The position numbers and the translations under genes were made by a program. The notes below the pieces were generated by a model that saw only the letters and a list, made by a program, of their open reading frames with translations, had not been told where the DNA came from and searched no databases. 64,000 bases of DNA from Tolypothrix sp. PCC 7910 (GTDB lineage Bacteria > Cyanobacteriota > Cyanobacteriia > Cyanobacteriales > Nostocaceae): assembly GCF_011769525.1 (NCBI RefSeq), contig NZ_CP050440.1:6139501-6203500 (forward strand), written 5' to 3'. The number at the start of each line of letters is the position of its first letter. Within the stretch, counting starts at the first letter, position 1. This document shows, piece after piece, positions 44,822-54,220 of this stretch.

Positions 44822-46552
44822 TTAAAAGTTGTATCCAAAACTAAAATAAAATCCATGATCTTGGGCATTACTACCGCGATCGCTTAAATCAACTAGGGGA
44901 AGTGCGTAGTCCAAGCGACCGGATAAGTGGGGAATGGGTTCCCAAATTAGCCCTAAGCCTAAACCTGCTAAAAAGGTTTGATTAGTTAGCTTGTTGGGAT
45001 TATCTGACTTGTTCCACACAGCACCTACATCGATAAATGGTGCTAATTGCATGGTAGGCTGCCCTGAGTTGTTATAGTCCAGTACAATCCGGTCTTCTAG
45101 TGATGCGCGAAATCCATTGTCGCCAGAACGGGCATTTTGTCGGTAACCCCGCAGCGATTGTCCACCACCAATAACGAACTGTTGCGAGGGTAGCAAGCTA
45201 TCGGGGGTAAGTTGCAAGTCTAATTGAGCAATTAGCAAGTTGTCTTTAGATAATCGCTGTACACGTTGTACTTGGGTAAGCCAACTGAAAAACTGCCCAT
45301 CTGGGATGGGGTCGGGGTTGGTAGTACTATCTAAGATATTTAAGCCGATATTAAATTGCGATCGCAGTGCCCAGGCTCCTTGTAAATCTCGTTTGAGATA
45401 ATCTTGCCCAAACTTCAATACTCTTGTGCGGCTGTTTCCTTCTGCATCGGGGCCAATTCCAAAGGGTGTCGGTGTGTCGTTAAATAAGAATGTTTGACCA
45501 TCTTGCCAAGCAAAGCCTAAAGATAAAGCAAATTCCTCACGGGGATTGCGAATTAATGGTTGGCGGTAACTGATTTCATATAAGTTGGTATCGCTGCGAA
45601 TGCCAAAATCTGCAAACTGTGGGTCAGTAATTTTACTGCTACTTGGTGCAACCCGCAGTTGAATGTTACCATTCATGGCATTTACAGGTAGGCGATATCT
45701 AAAATCAAAGGCATTGGAACCGCCTGTGGTTGAGCGATAGTAGGAAGCGGTAATTTCATCACCATTGCCTGTCAGATTGCGGTTACTAATAAACCCACCA
45801 ACACGCTCAGAGCCAACGCTGGGGGGAGAGTAATTATCTATACCAACAGAACCATAAAAAACAGGTGTCTCTTCAACACGCACTGTTAAAATACTTTGCC
45901 CTAATTCGGTTCCCTGTTTTAAATAGGCTTCTACGTTGCTAAATAGCGGATCGACTTTGAGTAAGCGTAATTGGTCTTCTAACTTATCTTTGCTGAGAGG
46001 AGAAACAGTACCTAGTTGTAGCCGACTGCGAACATAGCTAGAATTGACTTTTTCAGTTCCTAGCACTTCGATTTTTTCTACCCCACCTTCAATTACCTGA
46101 ATTTGTACAACCCCGTTAGCAATTGTCTGCTCGGTGAGAATCGCCCTGGAGGTAATATATCCCCGGTTGAGATACAGTTCAGAAATCTGATCTACAGCCC
46201 CCTGGAGTTCTGCTAATGTCACAGAACGACCTTCTAAGGGTTTAGTAATAGCAGCAATTTCTTCGGGGCTGAAGACAGTGCTACCGATAACTTCTATTTT
46301 GCGAATCGAAATATTGGCAGATGGATCTGCTGGTGTGGGTGTTGTGGGTGGCGGGTTAGGTAGAGTCGGCTGCTGTTCATTTGGGGGTAAAGGTTGAGGC
46401 GTAGGCGGGGATTGGGGAAAGCGATCAAGATTTGGGTTCGGTTGAGGAGGTACTTGCACCGGGGCTGTTTGCGCGATCGCAGATAAACTCGTAAATAATG
46501 CCAAGCCAGCAAAAACGACTGATAACCAAAACCGATGAAATATAAAATACAT
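44822..46552 (-). CDS. TpsB/FhaC-family outer-membrane transporter
   Basis: A 576-residue two-partner-secretion pore. It has a signal peptide (about 1-27, ending in SAIAQ), a Pro-rich linker (29-75), two POTRA domains (about 80-155 and 155-235) and a 16-strand beta-barrel of the ShlB type (about 240-576) ending in a C-terminal Phe (FSFGYNF). The conserved tip-of-loop motif is seen as SLRGYRQNARSGDNG. The first POTRA contains SIRKIEVIGSTVF. It exports the TpsA protein encoded just upstream at 46.7-52.7 kb, about 155 bases away on the same strand, so the two form a TPS pair. Confidence 0.9.
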   Translation of the reverse strand: MYFIFHRFWLSVVFAGLALFTSLSAIAQTAPVQVPPQPNPNLDRFPQSPPTPQPLPPNEQQPTLPNPPPTTPTPADPSANISIRKIEVIGSTVFSPEEIAAITKPLEGRSVTLAELQGAVDQISELYLNRGYITSRAILTEQTIANGVVQIQVIEGGVEKIEVLGTEKVNSSYVRSRLQLGTVSPLSKDKLEDQLRLLKVDPLFSNVEAYLKQGTELGQSILTVRVEETPVFYGSVGIDNYSPPSVGSERVGGFISNRNLTGNGDEITASYYRSTTGGSNAFDFRYRLPVNAMNGNIQLRVAPSSSKITDPQFADFGIRSDTNLYEISYRQPLIRNPREEFALSLGFAWQDGQTFLFNDTPTPFGIGPDAEGNSRTRVLKFGQDYLKRDLQGAWALRSQFNIGLNILDSTTNPDPIPDGQFFSWLTQVQRVQRLSKDNLLIAQLDLQLTPDSLLPSQQFVIGGGQSLRGYRQNARSGDNGFRASLEDRIVLDYNNSGQPTMQLAPFIDVGAVWNKSDNPNKLTNQTFLAGLGLGLIWEPIPHLSGRLDYALPLVDLSDRGSNAQDHGFYFSFGYNF

Positions 46553-46707
46553 AAAAATAAATAAGTATAAAGTTTAAAGGATAAAAAATGAAGTATAAAT
46601 TACTGCTAATAAAATTGCTAGATTAGTTGCGTTTCAGCCTACTCAGTGGGAATTAAAAGAGCAGACAAAGCTTCACTCAGCAGCCTTTATACTTCATCTT
46701 TCAGCCT

Positions 46708-49700
46708 TTACCAAGGGTTGCCAATAAGTGTAAAAGCTGACCAGTAATATGGATGGCGTAATTCTTGGTTACCGAGTTCGGCAAGGATGGGTGGTAGAGT
46801 CACATTCACATTAGAAGTTTTGAGTTTCCCGCCTTCCAAGCGGACTTGACCTTTAATCATGGCGATTTGTGCTTGGCGGAGTGCTTCGGCTTTGATGGGG
46901 GCTTTTTTTAATTGTTCGTAGAATTCACTCATCAATCCCAAAGTCCCTTCGTCGGACACGTACCACAAACTCGCTAGTGCTGTCCTCACACCAGCTTGTA
47001 CAGCAAAACCTGCAAAGCCTAACTCTGCCTCTTTATCTCCGATCGCAGTGCGACAGGAACTTAAAACCACTAACTGCACTGGGGGATTGTTCCAACCAAG
47101 TTTTCGCAGCTGATCCATTTTCAATTGGCTATCCCACATCTGAATGTAAGAATTACCGCGATCGCCTGGCTCAAATTCCGCGTGAGTAGCTAAGTGAATA
47201 ATGCCGAAAGGTTTTTGCTGACGTTGCTTTTGCAAATTTGTCAGAGTAAAGCTTTCGTTTATGAAGAAATTACCTTGCCATAGCCGGGAAGTAATAGTTG
47301 ATAATTCTGTAGGTACTGCTGGTAAAGGATTTTGGTTGCGGAATTCGGATGCACCCATACCTAAAACCTCAGCTTTTTTAATGTCCACAAATTTGGTATC
47401 AGTGAGGCTGAGACTGGGCATTAAACCTACGCTATAGCTTTCTACTAAATACTTTTGCCCATCATAAAGAGCCGCAATAGGGAGCGATCGCAATCCCTCA
47501 TCCATGATGAATGCAATATTATTAATCTTGCGTGCTTGCAGCTCAGCTTCTAAGGGTGTAATTAGCCATTGATACAATTTTTTAGCTGGATCTTTATAGC
47601 TGTTATTTCGTGAACTCTTGGTAATATCCTTAATAAAGGTTTGGGCTGTTGCTATAACTTGCGATCGCGTCACAGGTAAAACCTTCCGGATTGGTAAACC
47701 TTGGGCAGTCACTATTACCAATTCCAAGCGATCGTTTGGCGATGGTAAGATTTTTGGTTTGTTCTGCTTGAGAGTGATAGCAGGCGAAAAGCTGGTAGGG
47801 ATGAAATTGACATAAATTAGTGCAGGTTGAATACCTGTGGCATCACTAATTTGTTGCAGAATATTACGGGCAGTGTTGGGAGCATCAAGATTAGGTTTAG
47901 CTGCCTCACCCAAGTATTCTTTATACTGAGTTGTATACTCTTCCTCAATATTTGCTACAGCAGTATCAAGTACAACTTCCGGCGTAGAGTTGATAGTTAC
48001 AGGTATTTGTGTAGAAGGCGGTTTTTTCAGAACCTCTGGATTTGGTGTATTAATTGGAACTGTTGGCGTAGTTGGAACTTCAGGAACAGTATTGCTTGGA
48101 GTAATGGGAGCAGGATTATTCGTCAAACTGAAGTTGGCAGGTGTGAGTGCGCCACTGTTAGCTGTAACTGTGTAATTACCTTCAACGGTGTTAGCTGTGA
48201 CTGGGATACTCACATTACCACTGTTATTAGTCGTGAGGCTGGTATTACCTGAGAAATTAGCAGTTGCGCCTGATGTCGGTGCGTTGAATGTAACTGTGGT
48301 GTTAGCGATCGCATTGCCGTATTGGTCTTGAACTCTTGCTTGTAGCGGATTAGTAAATGCAGTGTTGACGATAGTACTTTGTGGTGTGCCACCTGTGGCG
48401 ATGATGGAGAAGGCAACATCAGGATTATTAATTAAACTAAAGTTCGCTGGTGTGAGTGCGCCACTACTAGCTGTTACTGCATAACTACCTGCAACAGTGT
48501 TGGCTGTAATTGGGATACTCACATTTCCAGCGCTATCAGTGGTTAGGGTTGTATTCCCTGTGAAACCAGCAGTTGCACCGCCTGTAGGTGCATTAAAGGT
48601 AACAGTAGCGTTAGCGATCGCATTGCCATATTGGTCTTGGACTTTGGCTTGTAGCGGATTAGTAAATGCAGTGTTGACTACGGTAGTTTGCGGTGTCCCA
48701 CCTGTGGCAATAATCGCCGCTGTAATATCTGGATTATTCGTCAAACTGAAATTAGCAGGAGTAACTGTGCCAGTACTGGCTGTGACTGCATAACCGCCTG
48801 CAACAGTATTGGCTGTAACTGGAATGCTGACATTTCCAGCGCTATCAGTAGTAACAATATTAGTTCCAGTAAAGTTAGCAGTTGCGCCGCCTGTAGGTGC
48901 ATTAAAGGTAACTGTGGCATTGGCGATCGCATTACCATATTGGTCTTGAACTTTTGCTTGCAGTGGATTAGTAAATGCAGTGTTGACGATAGTACTTTGT
49001 GGTGTGCCACCTGTAGCGATAATCGCCGCTGCAACATCAGGATTATTCGTCAGACTGAAGTTAGCAGGGGTAAGTCTGCCACTACTAGCTGTGACTGCAT
49101 AGCTACCTGCAACAGTGTTGGCTGTGACAGGGATGCTGACATTCCCAGCGCTATCAGTGGTGAGAGTTGTATTTCCTGTGAAACTTGCAGTTGCGCCTGA
49201 TGTCGGTGCATTGAAGGTAACAGTAGCGTTGGCGATCGCATTGCCGTATTGGTCTTGAACTTTAGCTTGTAGCGGATTAGTAAATGCAGTGTTAACGATA
49301 GTACTTTGCGGTGTTCCACCTGTGGCGATAATGGCCGCTGCAATATCTGGATTATTCGTCAGACTGAAGTTAGCAGGGGTAAGTCTGCCACTATTAGCTG
49401 TTACTGCATAACTACCTGCAACAGTATTAGCTGTAATTGGAATACTCACATTTCCAGCGCTATCAGTGGTTAGGGTTGTATTGCCTGTAAAGTTAGCCGT
49501 TGCGCCGCCTGTAGGTGCATTGAAGGTAACTGTGGTGTTAGCGATCGCATTACCGTATTGGTCTTGGACTCTTGCTTGTAGCGGATTAGTAAATGCTGTA
49601 TTAACGATAGTAGTTTGAGGTGTTCCACCTGTGGCGATAATTGCAAAGGCAACATCTGGGTTATTCGTCAAACTGAAACTTGCAGGTGTAAGTACGCCGC

Positions 49701-52683
49701 TATTTGCTGTAACTGTATAGCCACCTGCAACAGTGTTGGCTGTGACTGGAATACTCACATTTCCAGCGCTATCAGTGGTGAGAGTTGTGCTGCCTGTAAA
49801 GTTCGCAGATGAGCCAGTTGTAGGGGCTGTAAAATTGACTGTAATTCCCGGAATGGGTTGATCAAAACCATTTTCTGTAACCCTTGCCTGTAAAGGGGTT
49901 GAAAAGGGATTGTTTGCGATCGCACTTTGTCCAGATCCAGCAGTAGGCGTGAGGGTATAACCAAATAACTCAAATGCACCAATATCTGGTGCTGTGCTTT
50001 GTGGTCGGCTAATACCACGTTGATCTGTGGTGATATTTTGATCAGGGGTTGCAGTATTAATTGCCGGACTACCCGGTAGTAGGGCAAATGTCTGCGTAGA
50101 ACCGCCATAGTTTCCTAAAACAGAGAGTTGGGGATTAATCGGTGTAGCAGCAGTACCTACTTGGTTACCATTGAAGCCATCACTAATACCTGTACCAGTG
50201 CCATCACCAATCAGGTTGTAGCTACTACCTGTATTGAGCAAACCAGAAAAATCAGGATTTTGGGAACTTGTATTACCCGCCACAATAGTATTTTTTAATG
50301 TTGTTTGCCCGCCAGATTCGTTGAAAATACCACCGCCATCTGTTGCCGAATTACTGCTCAAAGTGCTGCTGTTAATATTCGCCTGTAAAGTGGAAGCATT
50401 ATAGATACCGCCGCCATTATTTGCTGAATTATTAGCGAAGGTACTATTGTTGACATTCAACGTATTTCCTTCGCCACCGTTGAAAATACCACCACCTTCA
50501 TTGGTGGCTGAATTACCATTAAACGTACTGTTATTAACAGTAGCCGTACCAAAGAAGTTGAATATCCCGCCACCAATGCTTGCTGAATTACTATTGAAGA
50601 TACTGTTATTGACATTCAATGTCCCAGATTCACTGTAGATACCGCCACCCCAGCCACCACTTTCTGTACCCAATTCTGTGGAATTGCCTGTTAAGGTGAT
50701 GTTATTAAGATTGAGTGTGCCAGAACCAAAATAAGCAATACCACCACCATTAATGCCGACACTTCTACCATTAATAATTGCCAGGTTATTGATATTAACA
50801 ACACCCTCAGCAGAAATCAAGAATACTTGCTTATTATTAAGACCATTAATTATGGTGTTACTTGCCCCAGCACCATTTATTGTCAAGGGTTTGTCAAAAA
50901 TGCTAATTCTGTTACCAGAGTAAGTACCTGGGCCTAGGTTAATAATGCTATTTCCTGCAACTGAGCCAATTACATCAATTGCATTTTGAATTGAATCAGT
51001 AGATGCATCGCTTAGTGGGTTAACTTGATTGAGATTAAACGTTAAGTTACCCGTACTAAATAAATTAATAGTCGCATCATTGGGATTGAAAAATTGCCTA
51101 GCTGTAAGGGTTAGAGATGCAGTTACATCACCAGTCTGGTTAATACTGTTCGTTAGCGTAATATCACCATTACCCCCTGTACCACTGGAAGTTGTGATGG
51201 TGACATTTGTACCGCTATCTAAGGCATCTTGAATAGTTACAGGAGAAATATCACTATTATTGGCTGGATCAAACAGTCCCCCTGATGGTGTTCCAGTACC
51301 ACCACTCACAATATTGATATCGGTTGGATCTAGTAACCAAGTACCCGGTTGTCCTTTAGCAGCACTAGCATCGACTTTGCTACCAGTAACATCCAGGGAA
51401 AGTTTTCCTGATGTTTCAACTAAGCCGCCATTACCCGCGATCGCACCACCTCTGGCTGTAATATTGCCAAAAAAGCGGGTAGTATCATCAGCCCAAACAA
51501 TTACCTTACCGCCGTTACCATTGCCCAGAGCATCAGCCGCAATCGCAGAATCACTACTAATATATGTATGGCTAGCATTGGGAAGAGTGCCTTTACCTTG
51601 GTAATCTCCACCTATTAAGACCGTACCGCCATTACTACCAGAGGCATTGATATTGGCATTTAATAGGGCAATGCGATCGCCTAAAATATTAATTTGCTGT
51701 GTATAATTAGATACTTTATTTATCGGTTCTTGGGAGTTATTAACAGATACTTTTCCGCTAACAACAGTTGTACCAACATCTGTAGGAATTGCTGTATTCG
51801 TACTAATTAGCTTAACTACACCATTTTCTACAGTAACACCAGTAACTTTTTTGACGTTTCCCCCAGTTAATAGTGATGGTAGCGATCGCGGCGAAAATGG
51901 TTGCGGGTTAATTGTGTTTTTCGTTTCTACAGGTAAATCTAAACTCAACAAACTATTGGTTGAAGTTAGCCGCACAATTTTCTCGGCGGGGACTGCCATA
52001 ATTGTGACGTTACCATTAGCTGCGGTAAGGGTTCCTGTATTTAGCACCATTCCACCCAGTAACATTAAGCTTTGTCCTTCACTCACAGCCAAATTCCCAG
52101 CGTTGAAGATGCTTCCTCCCAGGCTTGTGGTAAAGGCAAATTCTGTAGGCTTGCCAATTAAATTAGCGTAATTATTGGAACCAATTGCATTAAACCATTG
52201 GTTATTACCAAACCCAATCCCATTTGCAGTTGTGGCTGTAAACGCAGCCGGGACATTTAAACTGGCGCTAGAACCAAATATAATCCCCGCAGGGTTCATT
52301 AAATATAAGTTGGAATTGCCACCTGTAACTTGAATTAGTCCGTTGATTAATGAAGCGTTGTTACCTGTAACACGCCCTAAAATATTTTGAATTGATGGTT
52401 GCGAAAGAAAGTTAGCTGTTTGATTAGCATCTAGCCCAAATTGAGAGAAACTGTGAAATAGATTAGTGCGATCGCTACTCAAACTACCACCGTTAATATC
52501 AATCTTGTTGCCTTCAGTAGTAATCACAGTTCCAGTCCCATCATTAGCCGGAGTGATTGATTGGGCTTTGACAACTGGAGAAAACAACCCAAAAATCATT
52601 GCTAAAGTTGCTAGTGGACTCATGAATCTAGCAAATATAGATTTGACTATGATTACAACAAAAATTGTCGGCATCCTCATCAT
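46708..52683 (-). CDS. TpsA exoprotein with beta-helix, Ig-like repeat array and C-terminal CHAT peptidase domain
   Basis: A 1991-residue secreted protein. It has a signal peptide ending around residue 40 (VVKAQS), the haemagglutinin TPS domain (about 41-300, with LYLMNPAGIIFGSSASLNV), a long beta-helical region, and POMP-type repeats (about 680-785, each ending GGGIFN or similar). An anchor-Q-like segment follows (about 870-905, TDQRGISRPQSTAPDIGAFE). Next are six invasin/Big-1-like Ig units of about 103 residues (about 907-1523), a Pro/Thr linker, and a CHAT domain (about 1590-1991). The caspase-like pair is intact: His1834 (HLATHAEF) and Cys1877 (VVLSSCRTAIG). The TpsB partner is next door. 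A protease displayed at or released from the surface is inferred. An upstream ATG one codon on is also usable. Confidence 0.9.
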   Translation of the reverse strand: MMRMPTIFVVIIVKSIFARFMSPLATLAMIFGLFSPVVKAQSITPANDGTGTVITTEGNKIDINGGSLSSDRTNLFHSFSQFGLDANQTANFLSQPSIQNILGRVTGNNASLINGLIQVTGGNSNLYLMNPAGIIFGSSASLNVPAAFTATTANGIGFGNNQWFNAIGSNNYANLIGKPTEFAFTTSLGGSIFNAGNLAVSEGQSLMLLGGMVLNTGTLTAANGNVTIMAVPAEKIVRLTSTNSLLSLDLPVETKNTINPQPFSPRSLPSLLTGGNVKKVTGVTVENGVVKLISTNTAIPTDVGTTVVSGKVSVNNSQEPINKVSNYTQQINILGDRIALLNANINASGSNGGTVLIGGDYQGKGTLPNASHTYISSDSAIAADALGNGNGGKVIVWADDTTRFFGNITARGGAIAGNGGLVETSGKLSLDVTGSKVDASAAKGQPGTWLLDPTDINIVSGGTGTPSGGLFDPANNSDISPVTIQDALDSGTNVTITTSSGTGGNGDITLTNSINQTGDVTASLTLTARQFFNPNDATINLFSTGNLTFNLNQVNPLSDASTDSIQNAIDVIGSVAGNSIINLGPGTYSGNRISIFDKPLTINGAGASNTIINGLNNKQVFLISAEGVVNINNLAIINGRSVGINGGGIAYFGSGTLNLNNITLTGNSTELGTESGGWGGGIYSESGTLNVNNSIFNSNSASIGGGIFNFFGTATVNNSTFNGNSATNEGGGIFNGGEGNTLNVNNSTFANNSANNGGGIYNASTLQANINSSTLSSNSATDGGGIFNESGGQTTLKNTIVAGNTSSQNPDFSGLLNTGSSYNLIGDGTGTGISDGFNGNQVGTAATPINPQLSVLGNYGGSTQTFALLPGSPAINTATPDQNITTDQRGISRPQSTAPDIGAFELFGYTLTPTAGSGQSAIANNPFSTPLQARVTENGFDQPIPGITVNFTAPTTGSSANFTGSTTLTTDSAGNVSIPVTANTVAGGYTVTANSGVLTPASFSLTNNPDVAFAIIATGGTPQTTIVNTAFTNPLQARVQDQYGNAIANTTVTFNAPTGGATANFTGNTTLTTDSAGNVSIPITANTVAGSYAVTANSGRLTPANFSLTNNPDIAAAIIATGGTPQSTIVNTAFTNPLQAKVQDQYGNAIANATVTFNAPTSGATASFTGNTTLTTDSAGNVSIPVTANTVAGSYAVTASSGRLTPANFSLTNNPDVAAAIIATGGTPQSTIVNTAFTNPLQAKVQDQYGNAIANATVTFNAPTGGATANFTGTNIVTTDSAGNVSIPVTANTVAGGYAVTASTGTVTPANFSLTNNPDITAAIIATGGTPQTTVVNTAFTNPLQAKVQDQYGNAIANATVTFNAPTGGATAGFTGNTTLTTDSAGNVSIPITANTVAGSYAVTASSGALTPANFSLINNPDVAFSIIATGGTPQSTIVNTAFTNPLQARVQDQYGNAIANTTVTFNAPTSGATANFSGNTSLTTNNSGNVSIPVTANTVEGNYTVTANSGALTPANFSLTNNPAPITPSNTVPEVPTTPTVPINTPNPEVLKKPPSTQIPVTINSTPEVVLDTAVANIEEEYTTQYKEYLGEAAKPNLDAPNTARNILQQISDATGIQPALIYVNFIPTSFSPAITLKQNKPKILPSPNDRLELVIVTAQGLPIRKVLPVTRSQVIATAQTFIKDITKSSRNNSYKDPAKKLYQWLITPLEAELQARKINNIAFIMDEGLRSLPIAALYDGQKYLVESYSVGLMPSLSLTDTKFVDIKKAEVLGMGASEFRNQNPLPAVPTELSTITSRLWQGNFFINESFTLTNLQKQRQQKPFGIIHLATHAEFEPGDRGNSYIQMWDSQLKMDQLRKLGWNNPPVQLVVLSSCRTAIGDKEAELGFAGFAVQAGVRTALASLWYVSDEGTLGLMSEFYEQLKKAPIKAEALRQAQIAMIKGQVRLEGGKLKTSNVNVTLPPILAELGNQELRHPYYWSAFTLIGNPW
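48111..49964 (-). repeat. 309-bp tandem repeats encoding the Ig-like array of TpsA
   Basis: Six head-to-tail units of about 309 bases (103 codons); five are nearly identical and the first (49655-49964 on the minus strand, N-terminal) is more diverged. Landmarks recur every 309 bases, for example the TTTCCAGCGCTATCAGTGG segment at about 48522, 48831, 49143, 49449 and 49758. Unit boundaries are approximate. The uniform sequence suggests recent duplication or gene conversion. Confidence 0.85.
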
Positions 52684-52922
52684 TAATTTTTCCTAAAATA
52701 GCAAATAGTAGAAAAAGTAGTATGTAAAAAAAGTAGCATGTCAACGCACGAAATATTGTCAAATATAAGGAAATATATTGACAAAATAGGTAGTTTAAAA
52801 TTTTCAGATTCTCAGTATATGCTGCTTTTTCTGTTACAGCTACTATGAAAAATATGTAACAATACGTAATAAAAAGTATTACTACTATCTGCATATTTAG
52901 TTACGAAGTTTTACATCAATAA

Positions 52923-53034
52923 ATAAGTAAATCGGTGGAAATAAAACCAAATATGTTAAGCAACGTAAATAGATTTGAAACTCTTACAAATGACAGCCCT
53001 TGCCAGCTATTTTTAATTGCAAGTCTCTACTTAT
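52923..53034. repeat. Repeat family C, copy 1 (miniature inverted-repeat element)
   Basis: About 112 bases beginning ATAAGTAAATCGGTGGAAAT and ending CTCTACTTAT; the outermost ATAAGTA and TACTTAT are exact inverted repeats. A clear second copy lies at 56433-56565. No transposase reading frame is present. Confidence 0.7.
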
Positions 53035-53083
53035 CCCAACCATAGGGTCGAATAGCACTTACTCAAGCAAACGCTGCTTCCCA

Positions 53084-53113
53084 TATCCCCGACTTTTTGA
53101 AAAAGTCGGGGAT
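53084..53113. repeat. CCCCGACTTTTT hairpin, copy 2
   Basis: CCCCGACTTTTT, loop GA, AAAAAGTCGGGG, a near-perfect stem resembling the hairpin at 4996-5026. It could also act as a terminator in either direction. Confidence 0.6.
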
Positions 53114-53262
53114 CTAAATCTTGCGAATCAGAATTGCTTATACTTGTTCGTCACCGAAGAAGATAAGGGGCAAAATTCTGAGTCTTCCCCCTTAATACCA
53201 ATTCTCCAAAATTTAGCAACAGATGCAAACTCGGTAATCCTTGTTATATCTGGCTTTCTTAA

Positions 53263-53292
53263 TTTTGAATTTTGAATTTTGAATTTTGAATT
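53263..53292 (+). repeat. Tandem TTTTGAA heptamer array
   Basis: Four consecutive TTTTGAA-type heptamers upstream of the dhaL stop codon region, in the spacer. A short tandem array typical of the genome type. Confidence 0.75.
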
Positions 53293-53315
53293 GGTATAAC
53301 CCCTACCTCTTCTAG

Positions 53316-53945
53316 TCAACTTTGCACTACTGTTAACAAACATTTCAACATTAAATAAGCAGAAGTAGCTCCCGGATCTTGATGTCCAATACTTCGCTCT
53401 CCCAAATAGCTAGCCCGTCCCTTTTTCGCTAACATTGGCGTTGTCGCCTGCAAACCTTGTTCTGCTGCTGCTACTGCTTGCTGCAATGCTGTTACAGTGT
53501 CGCCACCTTCATCTACAGCTTGTGCAAAAGCCGTCACTGCAGGAGATAGAACATCTACCATTGTCTTGTCTCCCAGTTGAGCTTTACCACGCTGAAGCAC
53601 ACCATCTAAACCAGCCTGAAGTAATCCCAACAAATCCTGTTCATTCAGTTCTTGCTTATGAGCTACATCCGTACTAGCACGTAAAAACCAAGTTCCATAA
53701 AGCGGGCCACTTGCACCTCCAACACTAGAAATTAAGGTCATACTGACTGCTTTTAAAATGCTACCAATATCTTTATCAGCGACCGTTGGTAATTGACTAA
53801 CTACCTTTTTAAACCCGCGATCCATATTAATACCGTGGTCAGCATCACCAATTGCTGCATCTAATTCGGTTAAATATGCTTTATTTTGCTCTATTTCACT
53901 GGCAAATGCCTGCAACCATTGCCAAATCTGCTCTTTGCTTACCAT
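53316..53945 (-). CDS. dhaL: Dihydroxyacetone kinase L subunit, ADP-binding (DhaL)
   Basis: A 209-residue all-helical protein that in the PTS-type or ATP-type dihydroxyacetone kinase binds the nucleotide. The metal/nucleotide site is DAAIGDADHGINMDRGF (about residues 29-45), and SVGGASGPLYGTWF and GATSAYLML complete the pocket. Length matches E. coli DhaL (about 210). DhaK, the substrate-binding partner, is not in this window; the gene is bordered by tpsA and by the beta-helix gene. It may work with a DhaK encoded elsewhere. Confidence 0.9.
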   Translation of the reverse strand: MVSKEQIWQWLQAFASEIEQNKAYLTELDAAIGDADHGINMDRGFKKVVSQLPTVADKDIGSILKAVSMTLISSVGGASGPLYGTWFLRASTDVAHKQELNEQDLLGLLQAGLDGVLQRGKAQLGDKTMVDVLSPAVTAFAQAVDEGGDTVTALQQAVAAAEQGLQATTPMLAKKGRASYLGERSIGHQDPGATSAYLMLKCLLTVVQS

Positions 53946-54220
53946 CTGTAATTTTTGAAACCTAGATTTGCTAATATTTGGCCAAGCTAGCGTAGTATTC
54001 TATCCGAATTTTTACGGCTAAGTGTGTTTGGCAGATGTAACAGTAAGAAGTACCGAGCTAATCCTACCTATGAAAGGAGTGGATTTCGCAGGTTGATGGC
54101 ATGAGAAAAAATACTTATGCTCCATGAATAACCTAAGTCGGTGGGTATAGTTGATTCCCCTCTGGAATTAGTGTATTTTCCTGCCGACTTTCTGTAAATT
54201 AGCCAAGGGAATATACGTTT

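Larger units (their letters stand above)
52684..53315. other. Spacer with repeat C copy 1 and a hairpin between tpsA and dhaL
   Basis: About 630 bases with no gene. AT-rich promoter sequence of tpsA comes first, then a miniature inverted-repeat element (52923-53034), a CCCCGACTTTTT hairpin (53084-53113) and a tandem TTTTGAA array (about 53263-53292). Confidence 0.65.

Noticed and set aside
47827-49200. Several Cys- and Ile-rich plus-strand frames inside tpsA
   Set aside because: They are antisense shadows of the repetitive Ig-like array; the minus-strand frame has strong domain evidence.
48111-49964. Possible CRISPR array
   Set aside because: The repeats are contiguous 309-bp coding units in one reading frame, without spacers.
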